DNA from: Pithys albifrons albifrons
Taxonomy: Eukaryota > Chordata > Aves > Passeriformes > Thamnophilidae
Reading direction: 5' to 3'
Assembly: GCF_047495875.1 (NCBI RefSeq)
Contig: NC_092471.1
Span: 8,143,001-8,207,000, forward strand
DNA length: 64,000 bases
Position 1 is the first letter of the stretch, and the number at the start of each line of letters is the position of its first letter. The position numbers and the translations under genes are program-made. Under the pieces are notes generated by a model. It searched no databases. It saw only the letters and a program-made list of their open reading frames with translations, and was not told where the DNA came from. This document shows positions 22,801-36,100 of the stretch, in pieces.

Positions 22801-24922
22801 TAGTTTCTTTTGAAAATTCTGACATCCTGTTTCCCCCTTCTCCTTTCCTGCTTCTGCACTGCTCTTGTGGTGTTTTGTTCTTGCACTGAGATGTGAGATT
22901 TCCAAGAGCTGCTCTCTGTTCCTTGCTCTAGTATTTCTCTTGAATTTTCAGTATGAGTGTTTTGTATTTTAAATCTTCTTTAAAATATGGTATCTGTTAC
23001 AGTCCGTGTGCACTAAAGGCTTTCTGTAGGGATACTAATTGGATTGGGAATACCTTAATTTTGGGGTAAAAGACTGATGCTGATGAGTGATTTCTGTCCC
23101 CCTCCATTCATGAGTAACTGATATTAGGAAGGCTGAAGGAAGAGGATTCCTCTCTTGGCTTAAAACCTGAGAGTTTACTCTCTTGTGATCTGTGGCTGTA
23201 CAACACAGGCAAATGTATCCCATTAGATTGTCTGACCTCCCCTTGCCTCTTGCCTGCTCACAGAAGAGACCAGAGAGAAATTTCTCAGGCAAGTGAAGGC
23301 AGGTAAAGTACCATAATAGGATGTTAATTGTAGTAACTAAGCCCAAGTTAAATGGAAAGATGAGAAATCTGAATTGGGAGGCCAATAACCTGTAAATGCA
23401 AAGATGTTGAAAGAGCACATGGAGGAAAATACCACCACTTCCTTTCTCTGTTTTCAATATCCCCAGCAGTTCTCTGGCCACAGCATTAGATGCTGGATTT
23501 AGGTGATGTTTTGGGACTGGTGGGATGAGGAGCTGCACTGTAAGTGGTTTGTCTCTTCTGTGCTCTAAGCAAATAAAAACCACCTATCAAGCAGGTCTGA
23601 TCCATCCCCATTAGGAGCTAAATGTTGGTTTGCTGCTTTGACAGTACAGGGACCCTCCCCATCTAAACCTCATGGACCAGCAGCAGCGTGTGGGGTGGGA
23701 ATGGTCTCACCAGCCTGGGGGAGAGTTACTGTTAGCTGGAAAATGTACAAGCCAGCAAGAAAGTGCTGGCTGTTTGCTCCCATAGGGCAGGAGTGCTGCT
23801 TCTTGATTTGGAGGTCCCCAGTTGTCAGGCAAGAAGGGCACACCTGGCTATGTCAGAGCACTCTGTCATGACAAACTGATCCTCTTTTGTGACACAAACT
23901 GTTAACTGAGAGCAAATCAGCAGCTGGAAAGAAACAGTGCAGTAGGAAACATGAGGTCCTGACTCCTTTGGAGAAATCACTTCAGCAATAGAGACTACTC
24001 AAAATCCCCCAAGAGTCAGGGATCAAGCAAGAGTGAAGTACATGCATGTGGATATGAAAGATGTTTCTACAGACCTTGAGCTTTGCCTGAGGTTTTTAGG
24101 ATACCTCTGCAGATAAATCCTGTGCCCTACAAGGAAGTAACCAGAAACACAAAGAAGTTTTGGTCACACTGGTAGCATATTTGTGTGCTTGATTGAGAGC
24201 AGTGGTGTTACAGTTCTGTGCCTGCTGAGGCTGCCTCATGAATGTTGAGGGGATTTTTTTAGGAGTCATTTAAAGGATCTGATTGCCAAGAACTCAGATG
24301 TCAGAAATGAGTTGGTTGTTCCCAGAAATTGTGCAAAATGCCACTTGTGTTCCTGGGTTTACACCAGTGCAAAGCCCAGCAGCCTAAGTGAATCTGTTCA
24401 GGAGAACGTAAATTTCCTGCCTGTTTCAGATCTTTAGGTGCAATTTAGTATCCCACAGAGGCAGCTTTACAAAGTTCATAGCAATAAGTTGTTACTGCTT
24501 CCCTCTTGTGTTACCAGAGGACAACCTGAGGAATGCCAGCGTGTAATGCAGCGCTTTGGAGCCCAGTATGGAAAACTGACTGTGGGAAGAGCTGAGTTCA
24601 CTTTGGATGTGTATTGAATATGGCTTTCATTAGTTATTTTGTTTAAATTGCAGATAAAACTCAGAGGAAACTTGCACAGATGCTGCTTTGGAGAACTTTC
24701 AGCCCAGGTTGCAGAGCTGAGCCTTGGTAAACCTGTCTCTATTACAGCACATTGCCATACACAAGTGCATAAGGTTGGTGGCCTCCAGGATCCACACACC
24801 TTACTTGGAATGCTTAGCATGTTTACCATAAGTTTTAAAATCTGTTCTTTATCTATCAGTCCTTTTATAGCTTTCTAAGTTCATATAATGGCTAATATGC
24901 AAGAGTTCATTTTTAATATTTT

Positions 24923-24943
24923 AATTGATTTCTTTAATCAATT
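24923..24943. repeat. short perfect inverted repeat, AATTGATT / AATCAATT
   Basis: Two 8-base arms flank a 5-base spacer, so a transcript could form a small AU hairpin. It lies in the presumed RAP2C 3' UTR. Chance occurrence is likely in AT-rich DNA. Confidence 0.4.
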
Positions 24944-26152
24944 TCTGAACTTGTATTTATTAAATACTTAAACTCAGTATTACCTACTCAATGCCTTTTA
25001 AAAGAAGAGAGTTTTAATGGAGAATAAATTGAGCCTTAAACAAATGGTTACTTCTGTATATTACCTCGCATCAGTGCTTATCTCTATTTGCAAGGTTTTC
25101 TCCTACAGTGTAGTTGGTCATTCTTTGAGACTTCTTGTTTACGTGTGACAGTGTCATGAGAAGATACTGAAGGCCCCTCTGTTGTTGGATGTAGAATCCC
25201 TTTTCTTGGCAGTGCAGCTGTGACAATGTGTTTGTAACTGGTCCCATTTGACAGCAGGGACTACTTGGAACAGGATGCAAAGTCTCCAGCTGATGTTCTG
25301 GCAATCTTGGGTTTCTTAATCAAAAACAATTGTAGCATTGAAAAATGGCAGCACACTTTTCCTTCTGCTGAGTTTCTAAACTTGCTTGTTTACAAACAGC
25401 TTCTCTATGCCTTTGAAAAGGGATAATGTATCCTTCAGAACGGGCTGCCTGCCTACTCTGTCAGCTCAGCTTTGCCTGGCACAGCAAGAGACATCTAGTA
25501 GAGCTCTGCACATGTAAATCTAATGCAAATAAGATCACTTTACATTTTATAGTTCCTAATATTTGTCTTTCTGAATAATATTTTAAAGCAATATTTGTTA
25601 AAGTTTTTCTTGCACTGTCACAAATTGCTTTTGAGTTTGTTTTTTTTTCCCCAGTAAACAAGTTTAATATTAGAGACAAGTTGGTGAAACAAGGGGAAAA
25701 GCACCAGGTTTGGGTGATACTAAAACTGCAAGTGTGCTTTAAACAGCCATTGCCTTCCTTATTGTTTACCTGATCAACATTTTCTCTGAATACTTGAAAA
25801 TTTTAACAATAACACAGGTATAAAGAGCAGAATGAAAATGTACAAAGAGCAGACAAAATCTTTTTGTTCAGTTTATTAACATGTTGCATACATGAGAGCT
25901 TTTTCTAGCAGTGGTTTAAAATGTGTAATTTTTTTTGCAGAAATTTAATAACTGCAGCTCACCTACTGCACCAAAGTTCTAGGTTTTTAGGAGCCCAGCT
26001 TTAGTCATTTGAACATGCTTCTAGAAATGTACATTCTTTCCCTGTAATAGCTAAATAACTATGAGAAAAGCTCCAGTAAAAGCAGTGATGGATATATGAG
26101 GTTAAGCAGTTGGAAACTCACGAATTGTATTGTGGATGATGGCATTTAAAAC

Positions 26153-26158
26153 AATAAA
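26153..26158 (+). promoter_or_regulatory. RAP2C: candidate proximal polyadenylation signal of RAP2C
   Basis: AATAAA is followed within about 40 bases by a GT-rich tract near 26185-26200. Use is unproven. Confidence 0.35.
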
Positions 26159-26640
26159 AGATCACCGGTGTAGTATCTCAACATTAATGTGTTTTATTGG
26201 TAACAATACAGGCTGACTTTACAGTGTTAGCAGAAATAAAGATTCTGAGTCTACATTCAGTGTTGAATTTGAATCCTGTAAAGAAGAGGACACCAGGATT
26301 TCTGCCTGGTTATTGAAACACCTGATTTTTTTTTTCTCTGTGGGGTTACTTGAAGTTTTTTTTTCCCCTGTTTGTACAAACTTTATAAACAGGCTGAGGC
26401 TAATTATTAGGTTTGCACTTTAATATCAGAATTAAACCAAACCTTGTATTCAAAGTAGATTTTTTTTAAGTGATGGTTGTTGATCTTTTTTGTAGGTTGT
26501 AAGGAAGTAATAGCAAATAAAAGTAATTCATAAAGATCCTAGTTTTCCTTTGTCTAAGGGGAAAAAGTTGGTTGGTATTGATCAGTGGTTTATTCCTATG
26601 GGTAGTTTTCAAACCAGTGTTCATTTTCATTGACCTCAGC

Positions 26641-26668
26641 GAAAAAAAAAAGAAAAAAGAAAAAAAAA
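26641..26668 (+). repeat. A-rich simple repeat
   Basis: Runs of A interrupted by single G. It might be a decayed poly(A) tail, but no retrocopy is recognised in front of it. Confidence 0.7.
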
Positions 26669-27086
26669 CCCTTAAAAAACTTGAACTAGCTTAGCGTGAC
26701 AGGACTGGGAAAACGAGAGATGGTTTCTTCAGCACACTTTGGGGGGAAAAAGGGACCAAAAGTTTATTTAGGCTTCCTCAATAGTTTGCATGTGAAGTTG
26801 CTTATTAGAGTAAGAGGCTGATAATAAATGCAATATGTATTGTCTTTACTATGGCATCTGTTTAGGAGTTGTTCAAATCACTGCAGTAGGGCTCTACAAA
26901 TTAAAATGTAACCTAACATCCTGTATCTAATGTACTGTATCTTTATCAGTGATAGGTGAAATCTGGAATAACAAGTGCAAAAACGGAACAATTACCTATA
27001 ATGCTTTGTAAAAAGTTTTTTCCAGTAGAATTCATTCTTGTCATTTTGTAAGACAACCCTACAGTCCACCTGTTTGTAACTTTTTT

Positions 27087-27092
27087 AATAAA
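27087..27092 (+). promoter_or_regulatory. RAP2C: candidate distal polyadenylation signal of RAP2C
   Basis: AATAAA follows a T-run, and a GT-rich downstream element lies at about 27115-27150. The base composition becomes GC-richer afterwards, which fits a transcript end here. Confidence 0.5.
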
Positions 27093-27110
27093 ATAGATAC
27101 CTGTATTACC

Positions 27111-30100
27111 AAACTGGGGTGACTACTCTGTGTTCGTTGTTTTCTGGAGTGGGCTGAACAGACAAGCTGCTGATGCTGTTTTGTTTTGGGGGGTTTTCAT
27201 GTCCTGGTAATTCTAAATGCAGCAACCACATCTGAATTATCATGAGTGAGTGTTTCTGGCATGGGGTACAGGGTGTCCATCCGTGCATTGTCTGCCCTCT
27301 GAGTGGGGAACCTGGTCAGAGCAGCCACGGGGCTCTCCTCACAGGCCAGTATGATGGAGGTTTGTTCACAAGTGTCTGTGTTTGTCTCGTCCAAGTCTTT
27401 GATGTTCTTGTTTTTCATACAGGCTTTTGTCCCTGTGAAGATGCCTGTGAGTTCCTGACACCACCTTGCAGGGTCTGTAGCTGCTTCACCCAGAGCTGAC
27501 ATCTCCCCACCACACTGGCAGAATGAGGCTCTTGGAGCTCTGCTGCAGGAGAGGCACAAGATTTTTCTAGAACACCTTCCAGCTGAGAGTGCCCAAAGCT
27601 ATTCGATAACAATTATCCTTAAATGCTCAGTAAAAGCCTTGAATTTGCCAAGTCAATGATTCTCAGCTGGGCCCTGTAACAAAAAGTGCATCTTCCTCAG
27701 AATGTACAGTCTTGGCACTGACCTTTAGTACTTCATTTATAACTAAAGCCATGTATTAATGTAAGTGTTATTTCAAGTTGAGAAAAACTTGGTATCTTCA
27801 GTCCTGAGTGATGTGTCAACAGACTAAACCCCGGAGTCTCCTCCCCACCCCTCCTACAGCTGAAACAGTGTGAGCCTTGTACGTAGGTTTCTGTGCTGTT
27901 TCTTCTTCCTGCTCACACTTCCTTTGCTGAAATGGAGGAGTGTCGGCGTACAGATGTGTGAGTTCTGCAGTAAGTCGTGGCAGCTGGTAAAGATTAAAGA
28001 GGCACAGCTCGCAGGTGTCACACAAAGACAGTTTATTAAAATAACTCCATGGAGAGAAAAAAGACAGGTAAAAATCCAGACTAAAAGCCCCGTTCTCACT
28101 CTAAATTAGCCAATATATCTTCTGAATTCCCACCCATAGCTTCGTCTTACAGGTTGAATCGCACTGTCTATAACTCTCATCACAGCCCCTGGTGGATGGT
28201 ACTTTTGTGCAGATGTTTTTTCTCTCCCATGAGAAAGCTCACACTCCCTACATACCTTCTCATGGAGCAGCCTGACCCAAACCTCCTTATCTTACTTGTT
28301 TTTCCCAGTTGTTAGTCTTTTTCTCACAGAACTAAACCTGCACCTGCCAGCAAGCCTGAGAACCTGTCTGCAATTCTAAAAACCTTTTTCTCAACTCAAA
28401 AATCTTTCTTTCCACAGAGGAGTAGTTGGCATCTCGAAAGGAAGATGACAGAGAAGGAGGGCAGATTTCTAAGCGATTTTGGGTGAAATGTCTGTTTCCC
28501 TGACCTCGGCAAGAGGTGGGAGTGAAGCATTCCCTGTTCTGGCTGGTGTCACTGAGGGTGGGAGCTGCCACTTCAGGACCAGTCTCCTGTGAGATGTAAC
28601 TACTGGAGTCATTACTGCCTGAGTGATTTCTCATGTGGTTTAAAGGTAGTCATAACAGCAATAATACTCCCAATTCCTTATGGCACTCAGTGTGACTAAG
28701 CCACTTGGAAGCTGGGAAGTGAAGGTGCTACAGCCTTTAAGTCCCTGTGGCTTCCACCTCTGTTTTGTTTCCAGGTGACAGTATGATATAAGCTGAGTTG
28801 GGGCTTTCAGGGAAACATGTAAGATTAATTTTTTAAGGCCATTATCTTTTAAAAGTCTTGGTGCTGAGAGTGAACTCTTGTTGCTGTACAGGGTTGTGTA
28901 GCATCCTTCATAGAATAGGTGGAACAACGTCATGTTGCTCTGTCTGCTTTGGGGGCTGTTTAGATTGGGTTTCGTGGCAGCTTCTTTAGTTTAACAGTCC
29001 TGCTATGTAAGTGCCCTGCAGGAAGCTCCCAGTGTCCTGCTCCTCTGTGCAGCCACAGGACAGGGAGCAATCAGAGAGCAGGAGCTGACTGCAGCAGACC
29101 CACAAGGCCTCTTGTCACTGCTGGTGAGGGCAGAGCTGGGTCCTGCAGCCAGGCTGGGTGCTCTGGGGTACAAACCACCAGCCACAGGAGCCCCACAGTG
29201 GGGACAGCCTGGGAGGAAGCACAGAGAGACCCTGTGTGGGTGGAGGGTGAACCGCCGACCACACCTCGTGTAGCTGCGCACTGTTATCTGCCCCAGTAGG
29301 CTGGGCTGCAATTACTGTGTGAAACTAGGTGGAAGTGTCTGGTCTTAATTGAAATGAGAAGGCTTCTGAAGTAGTACGTGTTGACCTGTGTGGGTTATCT
29401 GTGCTGGGAAGTCAGCAGCCCTGGTGGCTGCGTTTGCTGGTGGTGGGTTTGGTTGGGTGAGTCACGGCGCTCTCAGCTGGAGGAAGCGCTCACAGCTCTG
29501 GAACTGCGGGCGAGCTCTGTCAGGGGCTGACGTGGCCCTGTGTTCTTGCACTATGAAAGTGAACTAATGTGGCTTTTGGGTTTTAGCTCTGCCTGGTCAA
29601 TGCAGCTGCAAGGGACAGAGAAGAAGGACTCGGCTGTACATCAGCGTGGCGTTCAGTCCAAAGGTGATGGCTCACCTGCCATGGTTTGCAGACGCTGCCA
29701 AGGGCAGCACTGAGCTCACCATCCTCTGCCTGGCAGTGGCGACACCGATCCATTGCAAGGTTGGAGGGGGTGGAACTTGCTGTCTGCAGAAACAGTGCAT
29801 TTAGCATGGAACCAACTCACTTGCCTCTAGTGCTCTCCTTCAAAGCTGAGGTTCTCTTCAAGTCCCTCCAAAAGGTCTGGAGCAGTAATTGCAATAATTC
29901 ATGGGGAAGATTCTCCTATGTTGCAGGAACCTGTAAAATATTGACTCACAGGGGAGGCTTTGCTGTTCATTTGGCTTGTGGCTTTTCCGTGTTCCTTGTG
30001 TTCTGCTGGTTCCGTCTGAGTGCACTGTGACAGCTTTCTAGCAGTGACTTACTTCCTCCTAAGCATATTTCCAGTGATTAGGCTTGCTTGGGATTTGAGA

Positions 30101-33100
30101 CTCCACAACGCTGCCAGTTACTGGGTGACCTCAGTTGCTCTGGCTTTGGAAGAAAAGTGGAAACTGTAGCACTTCCCTCCTGGGTGCAAATGTGGGAGGG
30201 TGTGTTGGAGAGGGGAGATGCTTGGACTTGGAATCAAATCCACCAACATTGTAGAATCATTTTGAAATTAGACTTTTTTCAGTTAAATAAATGTGGGCTA
30301 GAACTTAAATAATAAAGTTGGAAAATTATCAGACTTATGAAAAGCAACTTTCATATATTTGTGAGACTTTAATGTAACTGGTTCAGAATTTTTATGTTTC
30401 TACGGAAAGGTATAACTGATAAATAACTGCAGCTCAGTAAACCAAACATTTGGCTTTCTGGGAAATTTCTGGCTTTTCAAGTTACTTTTGTTTCTTTTTT
30501 CCTGCTGCTAGACTGACTAATTCATACAGTTTTATGTCCTTAGAATGCCTTGATATTAGGTTTGAATTATCTGCTCAGCCCAGAAAAGAGAAAATACACT
30601 TAACTGTTTGTGACATTCCTTAAGGGCTACTTGTCTTGGGAACTGGCACGCGGGATGATCACTCTTCAGCTTGGGATTCATCTTACTGCTGGGATAGATC
30701 TGAAAACCTTTTCCTTAAAGCAAATTAAAAATGATTGTGTGATCAGCAACAGCCTGGCTGCTGTGGGAAAACAATAAGAAATTAACTGAATTTTCAGGAA
30801 AGCTGATTAATGTTGGGAAAGAGAGAAATGTGCTCACAGAGCACGGCTGAAGTTCTTGGAGCAAGCTGCAGCTGCCTGGGGTGGTGGAGAATTCTCAAAG
30901 ACAATATTGGATAAGCACTGCTGGAGGAAGGAGTGTGTGAGGCTGTATCGCTCCTGCCTCCATACACTGGGCTGTCTCATGGGATCTCTGAAGTCCTTGC
31001 AGCCCCGTGTCTCTGCTGCCACAGTCACATTACTGATCCTGGCATTATTTTCCATTCATTGTTCCAGGAATTAGCACAGCCTTGCCAAATGCTCTTTGTC
31101 TAATCTCAGTAATGCAGATGTATTTTTAATGGGTTAGAAGAAAGATTTTAGCTGCAGGCCCTGCCCGCTGTCAGGCTGTGGTTAGAAGTACCTTGGTGTC
31201 CAGCTGGGTTCCTTTCCTTCTGGCTGTCTATCCAGTTAAGTAGCTGTAGCTCAGTATCTCAGGCCATCCAAATGCTTTCCTCTTAGGACCCAATTTAATG
31301 ATCTAGAAAGGTTTTATGAATGTACCCTTGAAACCTCAGGACAGTCACAATGTGGGAACATTTCCTGTTCTTTGAAATATGTCTGTTTCATAGCTGCCAA
31401 CACCTGCCAGAAGGCCCTGGAAGAACAACCACATGGTTGGGATTACCTTTGACCACTACAAAAATACCAAGCTCAAAGCTTCAGGTAGATACTGCTCTGT
31501 TGCCCTTCATTACTTGCTGTGCAGAATGGCTTTGACACACCTTTCACTCTGCTGTATACCTGGAATTTGGCACACCTTGGTAGGACTGAAGTGTGATAAG
31601 GGTCTTTAGAGGAAGAATAAAAGGAAAATAAAGGAGAGGGGGAAGAGAGGTTACCTGAGAGGGAAACATTAATAAAAAACTCAGGCTCAAAATCCATATA
31701 GTAAGATGGGTCTGATACATTGGCCTGGAGGTACCTGGAGAACACTTGCATTTCTTTGCCTAGATGTAATCAAGGCTTACTCAAGCAGAGTTAGTTATCT
31801 TGAGTCAAGAGGGAAACCACATCTGTCATGAAAATAAGCAATGTAGTTCATTAGAACTCCTTCCTTTCCAGTAGGATTCAGCCTCTTCACCTGGCATTGC
31901 AGACTGAATTTGGCAGCTTTCTCAGACAACGGCATTGGCTGTGGGATCTTTTCTGATTCTCAGCAAAGGTTTTCACTGTCCTGGCCTTTAATTCCCTTCT
32001 TATGCATTGCTGCTGCTGCTTCTGGTCTCGTAACTCTCTTGGTAGAGCTGCATGAGCAGACCAGCTGGACACTGTCCACCTGCCACTCACATTTCTGTAG
32101 TGTGGTACGAGCTCCATTTTTCCGCGAGGCACAACCTGGGACCGATCTGGTGCTGAGTCATGGAGAGCCTCTGGGTAGATGGGTTTGTCCTCCTGACAGC
32201 ACTCGCAAGGAACGAGAGCCTGGACATCCAAAACCCTCATCACAGGACTGCAGGAGTACAGGTGAGCCTGCAATACTTCTGCCTTGTTGATGTGGGGATG
32301 TGTGAGTGGCCCAGGAACAACATGTGTGAAAAAAATCAAGGACAGCATGTACCAGCCCTGTGCTGTGTCACTGCTGCACAGGCATGGTGAGGTGCATGGC
32401 CCCAGCTGGAAGTTCCTGGGTGCTCTGAGATACCCAAGTCTTTGGAGGCATCAGCACAACTTTGACTCGATACATTCATGAGGCTTTCTGTATAAATTGC
32501 TTTCCCCTGTCTTCAAAGTGACCTGTTTGAATTAAACATCATAGAGTGCTTTTTATATGGCTCTGCCAACAGGAGAGTGCAATTGGCATATTAAAAATGA
32601 GATAATGTGGTCTGGATACCAGCAGATTCAGGCTGGTGTTTTAGTTTTTTGTACAGCTTGTTCTGTTACTTGCATTTCTTTATAGCAAGCTGCCTTCTGC
32701 AGTGCTTGGCAATAGTTTCTACAAAGCATATAAAATGTGAAAAAGGAAGAAAAGTCAGCAATGCACAAGAATGCACCCTGGAATGTGTAATTGCTGGACT
32801 GAGCTGCTCATCCCTGCACACTGAATCTTCCCTGTGTTTGTTGTTGGGCACCACCAACACCACGAGAGGGAGCGTGGAAGCAACGAGTGGTTCATCCTGG
32901 CAATGGTCTGGCTTAGAGTAAAGCTCTTCTCGGGCTCCAGGAGTCAAACATGGTTCAGCACAGTCTGAAAACAGAACAGAAATAAATTTGTATTTTAGGG
33001 CTTTTGTAGCGTGGTGTGAGAATATTTTAATAGGACGTCAAAGAAGGTTTTGCACCTTGGATTAATTTGTGTCAGGTATCCGGAATTGCAGTTGTACTTG

Positions 33101-36100
33101 GGGTCTTTTGTGCATAGTCAAGGTTATTTGGGATTTCTTGCTCTGTTACTGCAGGCAGGTAAAAGGTAACTCAGCTGCTGAAGCTGAAATAAAAATATAA
33201 TCACAAGAATAAGATCCGATGATTCTATGAATTCTTGAGCATCAGAAACTTACTAAAAAATAAATTTAAAAAAAGGGCAGGTTAGGCAACTGACTTTTAA
33301 TTTGGCTTAGTGCTTAAACTCAGCTAAACCTATTTACTTTGTTATTAATATAACTGGGTCCAGCAACTGAACTGGCACTCGGGGTCACACTCAGCTGGTT
33401 TTCCTGGGACACTTGCCCACAGGAGAGCAGCTTGTGCACAGCAGAGCTGCTCCCCAGCCCCATCCCTGTTTGTCTGGTGATCCTCACCCTCTCAACACTG
33501 ATGCAAAGAGTCTGTATAGCTGGTGTGTTACCGTGTCATTACCTGCCCTGGAACCACCTGATCTGACACAGTTAGATGATGCAATTTGTCTTCAAACCTC
33601 TCTTAAGTTCCAGTCTAAGGCCAGGGGTGTTCACCTTCACTCCTCCCTGTGGCGTTCACCCACAGCTCTCCCCTCCTAGTCAGCCTCACCCAGTTTTGAA
33701 GACAAGTTATTAATGCTGGTGGACACCAGGGTGTCTGTGGAGCTGCTTTCAGGGGGCTGTATTTGTGATGTTGCATTGCCACAAGTGCAGCCATCGGTGG
33801 GAATGTCAGCAAGGTGAGGAGACACCACGGTAGGACTGGGGCAAACTGGAGAGAAAAATGCTGCTGCATAATGTCACCTTCTGGTCTCAAAATGCTGGTC
33901 AGAGAATTCTTATCCTGCAGCTGGAGGCTAATGGGCAAAACCCACTTAAAGACAAAAACTGCAATCATTTCCATTTTTCCAGCAATTACTTATGAGTAAT
34001 GAGTTTCAGCACAGTGATGTCAGATCATTTAGTTGATAGCTGGCAAGCAAAATTTAATGGAAATGCAAATATATCATTGTTTATTATATAGAATGGTTCT
34101 GGGGCAGAAGTTTTTAGGAGGCCAGGACATGGCGAGTCAGCTCTAACTGTTGAGAGATATTCAAGATAAAATGTAACTTGTGAAGTAAATGAGAAATGAC
34201 AGTCATTGTTAAAGGTTTGAAGGCAGGACTGTGTGCCTGGACTGTCCCCAACACGGGTATGAGTCACCCCTGTCTCTTCCAGCCTGCTCTGGTATTTCTC
34301 CTGCCTCAGTTTAAAGGTCTTTCTAGCACCTAACTCAGACCTTCCCTGCAATTTCCAGCAATTTTTCAGTCTTCCCCATACTTTGGGAGCACAGCTGATC
34401 TGTTCTCCTAAAATGGCCCTGCATCAATCAGATGATTGTTGTTCCCTCTTTCTTATCTTTCTAAGCCAAACACACTCAGTTATTTTAGGCTTTGTTGTTT
34501 GAAAATACTTTTTGGGGAGCATATTTTATAAAAAATTTAAAGCAACCAGTGCATTATCCAGGACCCCAGCTGAGACGAAGCCATTCCTTTTGGTGTGGCA
34601 GCAGGGATGTGGCAGGTACCCTATTCCAGAAAACAATTTCCCTGTTTGCAGTGCTGGTGCCATGCCTTGGATTCATTAATCAGCAGGTGATATTCCTGTT
34701 GTGTTCCTAGAGCTGCTCAGGGATGTGGCTGTGCCTGAGCTGCTCCCAGCGATGCAGGAAAGAGCTGTTGCTTCCTGGCCCTGCAGCTGGGAAAGTTATG
34801 GCTGGGTGAGAAGAGATGTGGATGTTCTCCTGGCAGCTCCAGCCAAGGAAGAGGAGGTGTAATGCAATTGTGTGAAATGTCACAACAGACCAAAGTCCAC
34901 TGAGGTGAGCCCTGTCTCTGGCATTTCTAGTGAGCTGGGTGTGGGTTCTTGCCTTTTGGACTATGGTGTTTAAAATCCACTGGCAGATCTCTATTCCATG
35001 ACTTTATCTATCAATCTTCATTTCCTTTCCCCTGAACCCCATCTGAAGATGAACATGACAAAGCCCAAGTAAGAGCAGTCCACAGAGCTATGGACAAAGT
35101 GATGCAGAGAGAAGTGTTGCATCCCTTCTCTGCTCTCTCAGAGCCTGCTCCTCTTTTGGGAGTAACTTTGGGAGGGACTGGGGAGGTTTGGGACATTTCT
35201 TTGCCCATTGCCAAGGCCCAAAGCAAGCCCCTCATTAGGATAGTAGCTGAACTTGCTGCCAGAATCTCACTGTTTCAGGAGGCTCCACAGAGCACAGCCA
35301 CAGTACTCAGCTCTCTGTCCTATCCTGCAGGCTGCCCCTGCTCCAGCACCAACAGAAGAAACAAGGGACCAAACCCCAAAGACCTCTGTGAATATTCTCC
35401 TTGGAAAAGGGGCAACATGATCTGGGAGAAAGGAGACTTCTTGCCCTGCTCAGACCATCCCAGCAATATCCGGGATACCTGGTAGGCTGAAGAAGACCCT
35501 GAGCCAATGCAATACCATCCAGCCTAACATGGGGTCAGATGCACTCGGTGAACTGAAGTCCTCCCTGAATGCAGGATGGTGGCAGCAGGGTCCAGAGTAC
35601 TTAAAATCAAGGGCAGAGTGGGCTGAGCAAGCAGCCCTGGAGCAGAACTCACTGCAATGTGGTGCTGCTCAGACCCCACCACGTTCCAATGCTGCTGCTC
35701 AGGGTCTCCTCCCTGCCTGCTACTACAGCTGCACTCCCCCTTCACACTTTCTGCACTTTCCAACTGAATTTGAACATTGCTCCAACTCTAAAAGATAAGG
35801 AGGACATACATACCAGGCAGAAGGTTGGCACTGGCTCAGAGCAGGAGCCAGGATTGCTCCACCACATGGGTGCTGGTGGTCCCCATGTGTGATGCTCCAG
35901 CTGGCCCAAAGTCACCTCCAGAAGGAGGTGAGTGGGGCTGAAATAGGTTTCTCATCTGCTCAGACAGGGCATCTCTTCTGCTTACAGCAACAATCTCCAT
36001 GTCTCCAGAAAGCCTTGCTTGTCCAATGTCTCTTCTGGCTGTCCTTTACTCTTCTATCCCCAAAAAAGTCTGTGTTTCCCTCTGCTGGCTCCATGTTGTC

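Larger units (their letters stand above)
19833..27110 (+). other. RAP2C: putative long RAP2C 3' UTR
   Basis: Downstream of the stop there is no further protein-like reading frame. The sequence becomes increasingly AT-rich, especially from 24.8 to 27.1 kb, and carries AATAAA at 23572, 26153, 26516 and 27087. The last is followed by a GT-rich tract, so the message could end near 27.11 kb, with shorter forms possible. The extent is inferred; part of this stretch could be intergenic. An A-rich run and a small inverted repeat are noted separately. Confidence 0.4.

Noticed and set aside
23035..23583. 182-codon minus-strand frame downstream of RAP2C
   Set aside because: It lies in the presumed RAP2C 3' UTR, is of low complexity in character, has no family features and no exon borders.
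27816..28109. Possible gene or LTR 3' end on the minus strand (TTTATT at 28032)
   Set aside because: One hexamer and short frames only. No terminal repeats, no target-site duplication and no coding exons upstream on that strand.
33215..33240. ATGATTCTATGAATTC as a CR1 3'-terminal repeat
   Set aside because: The octamer-like string is present, but the adjacent sequence lacks the CR1 body seen at 16464-16860, so a chance match is more likely.
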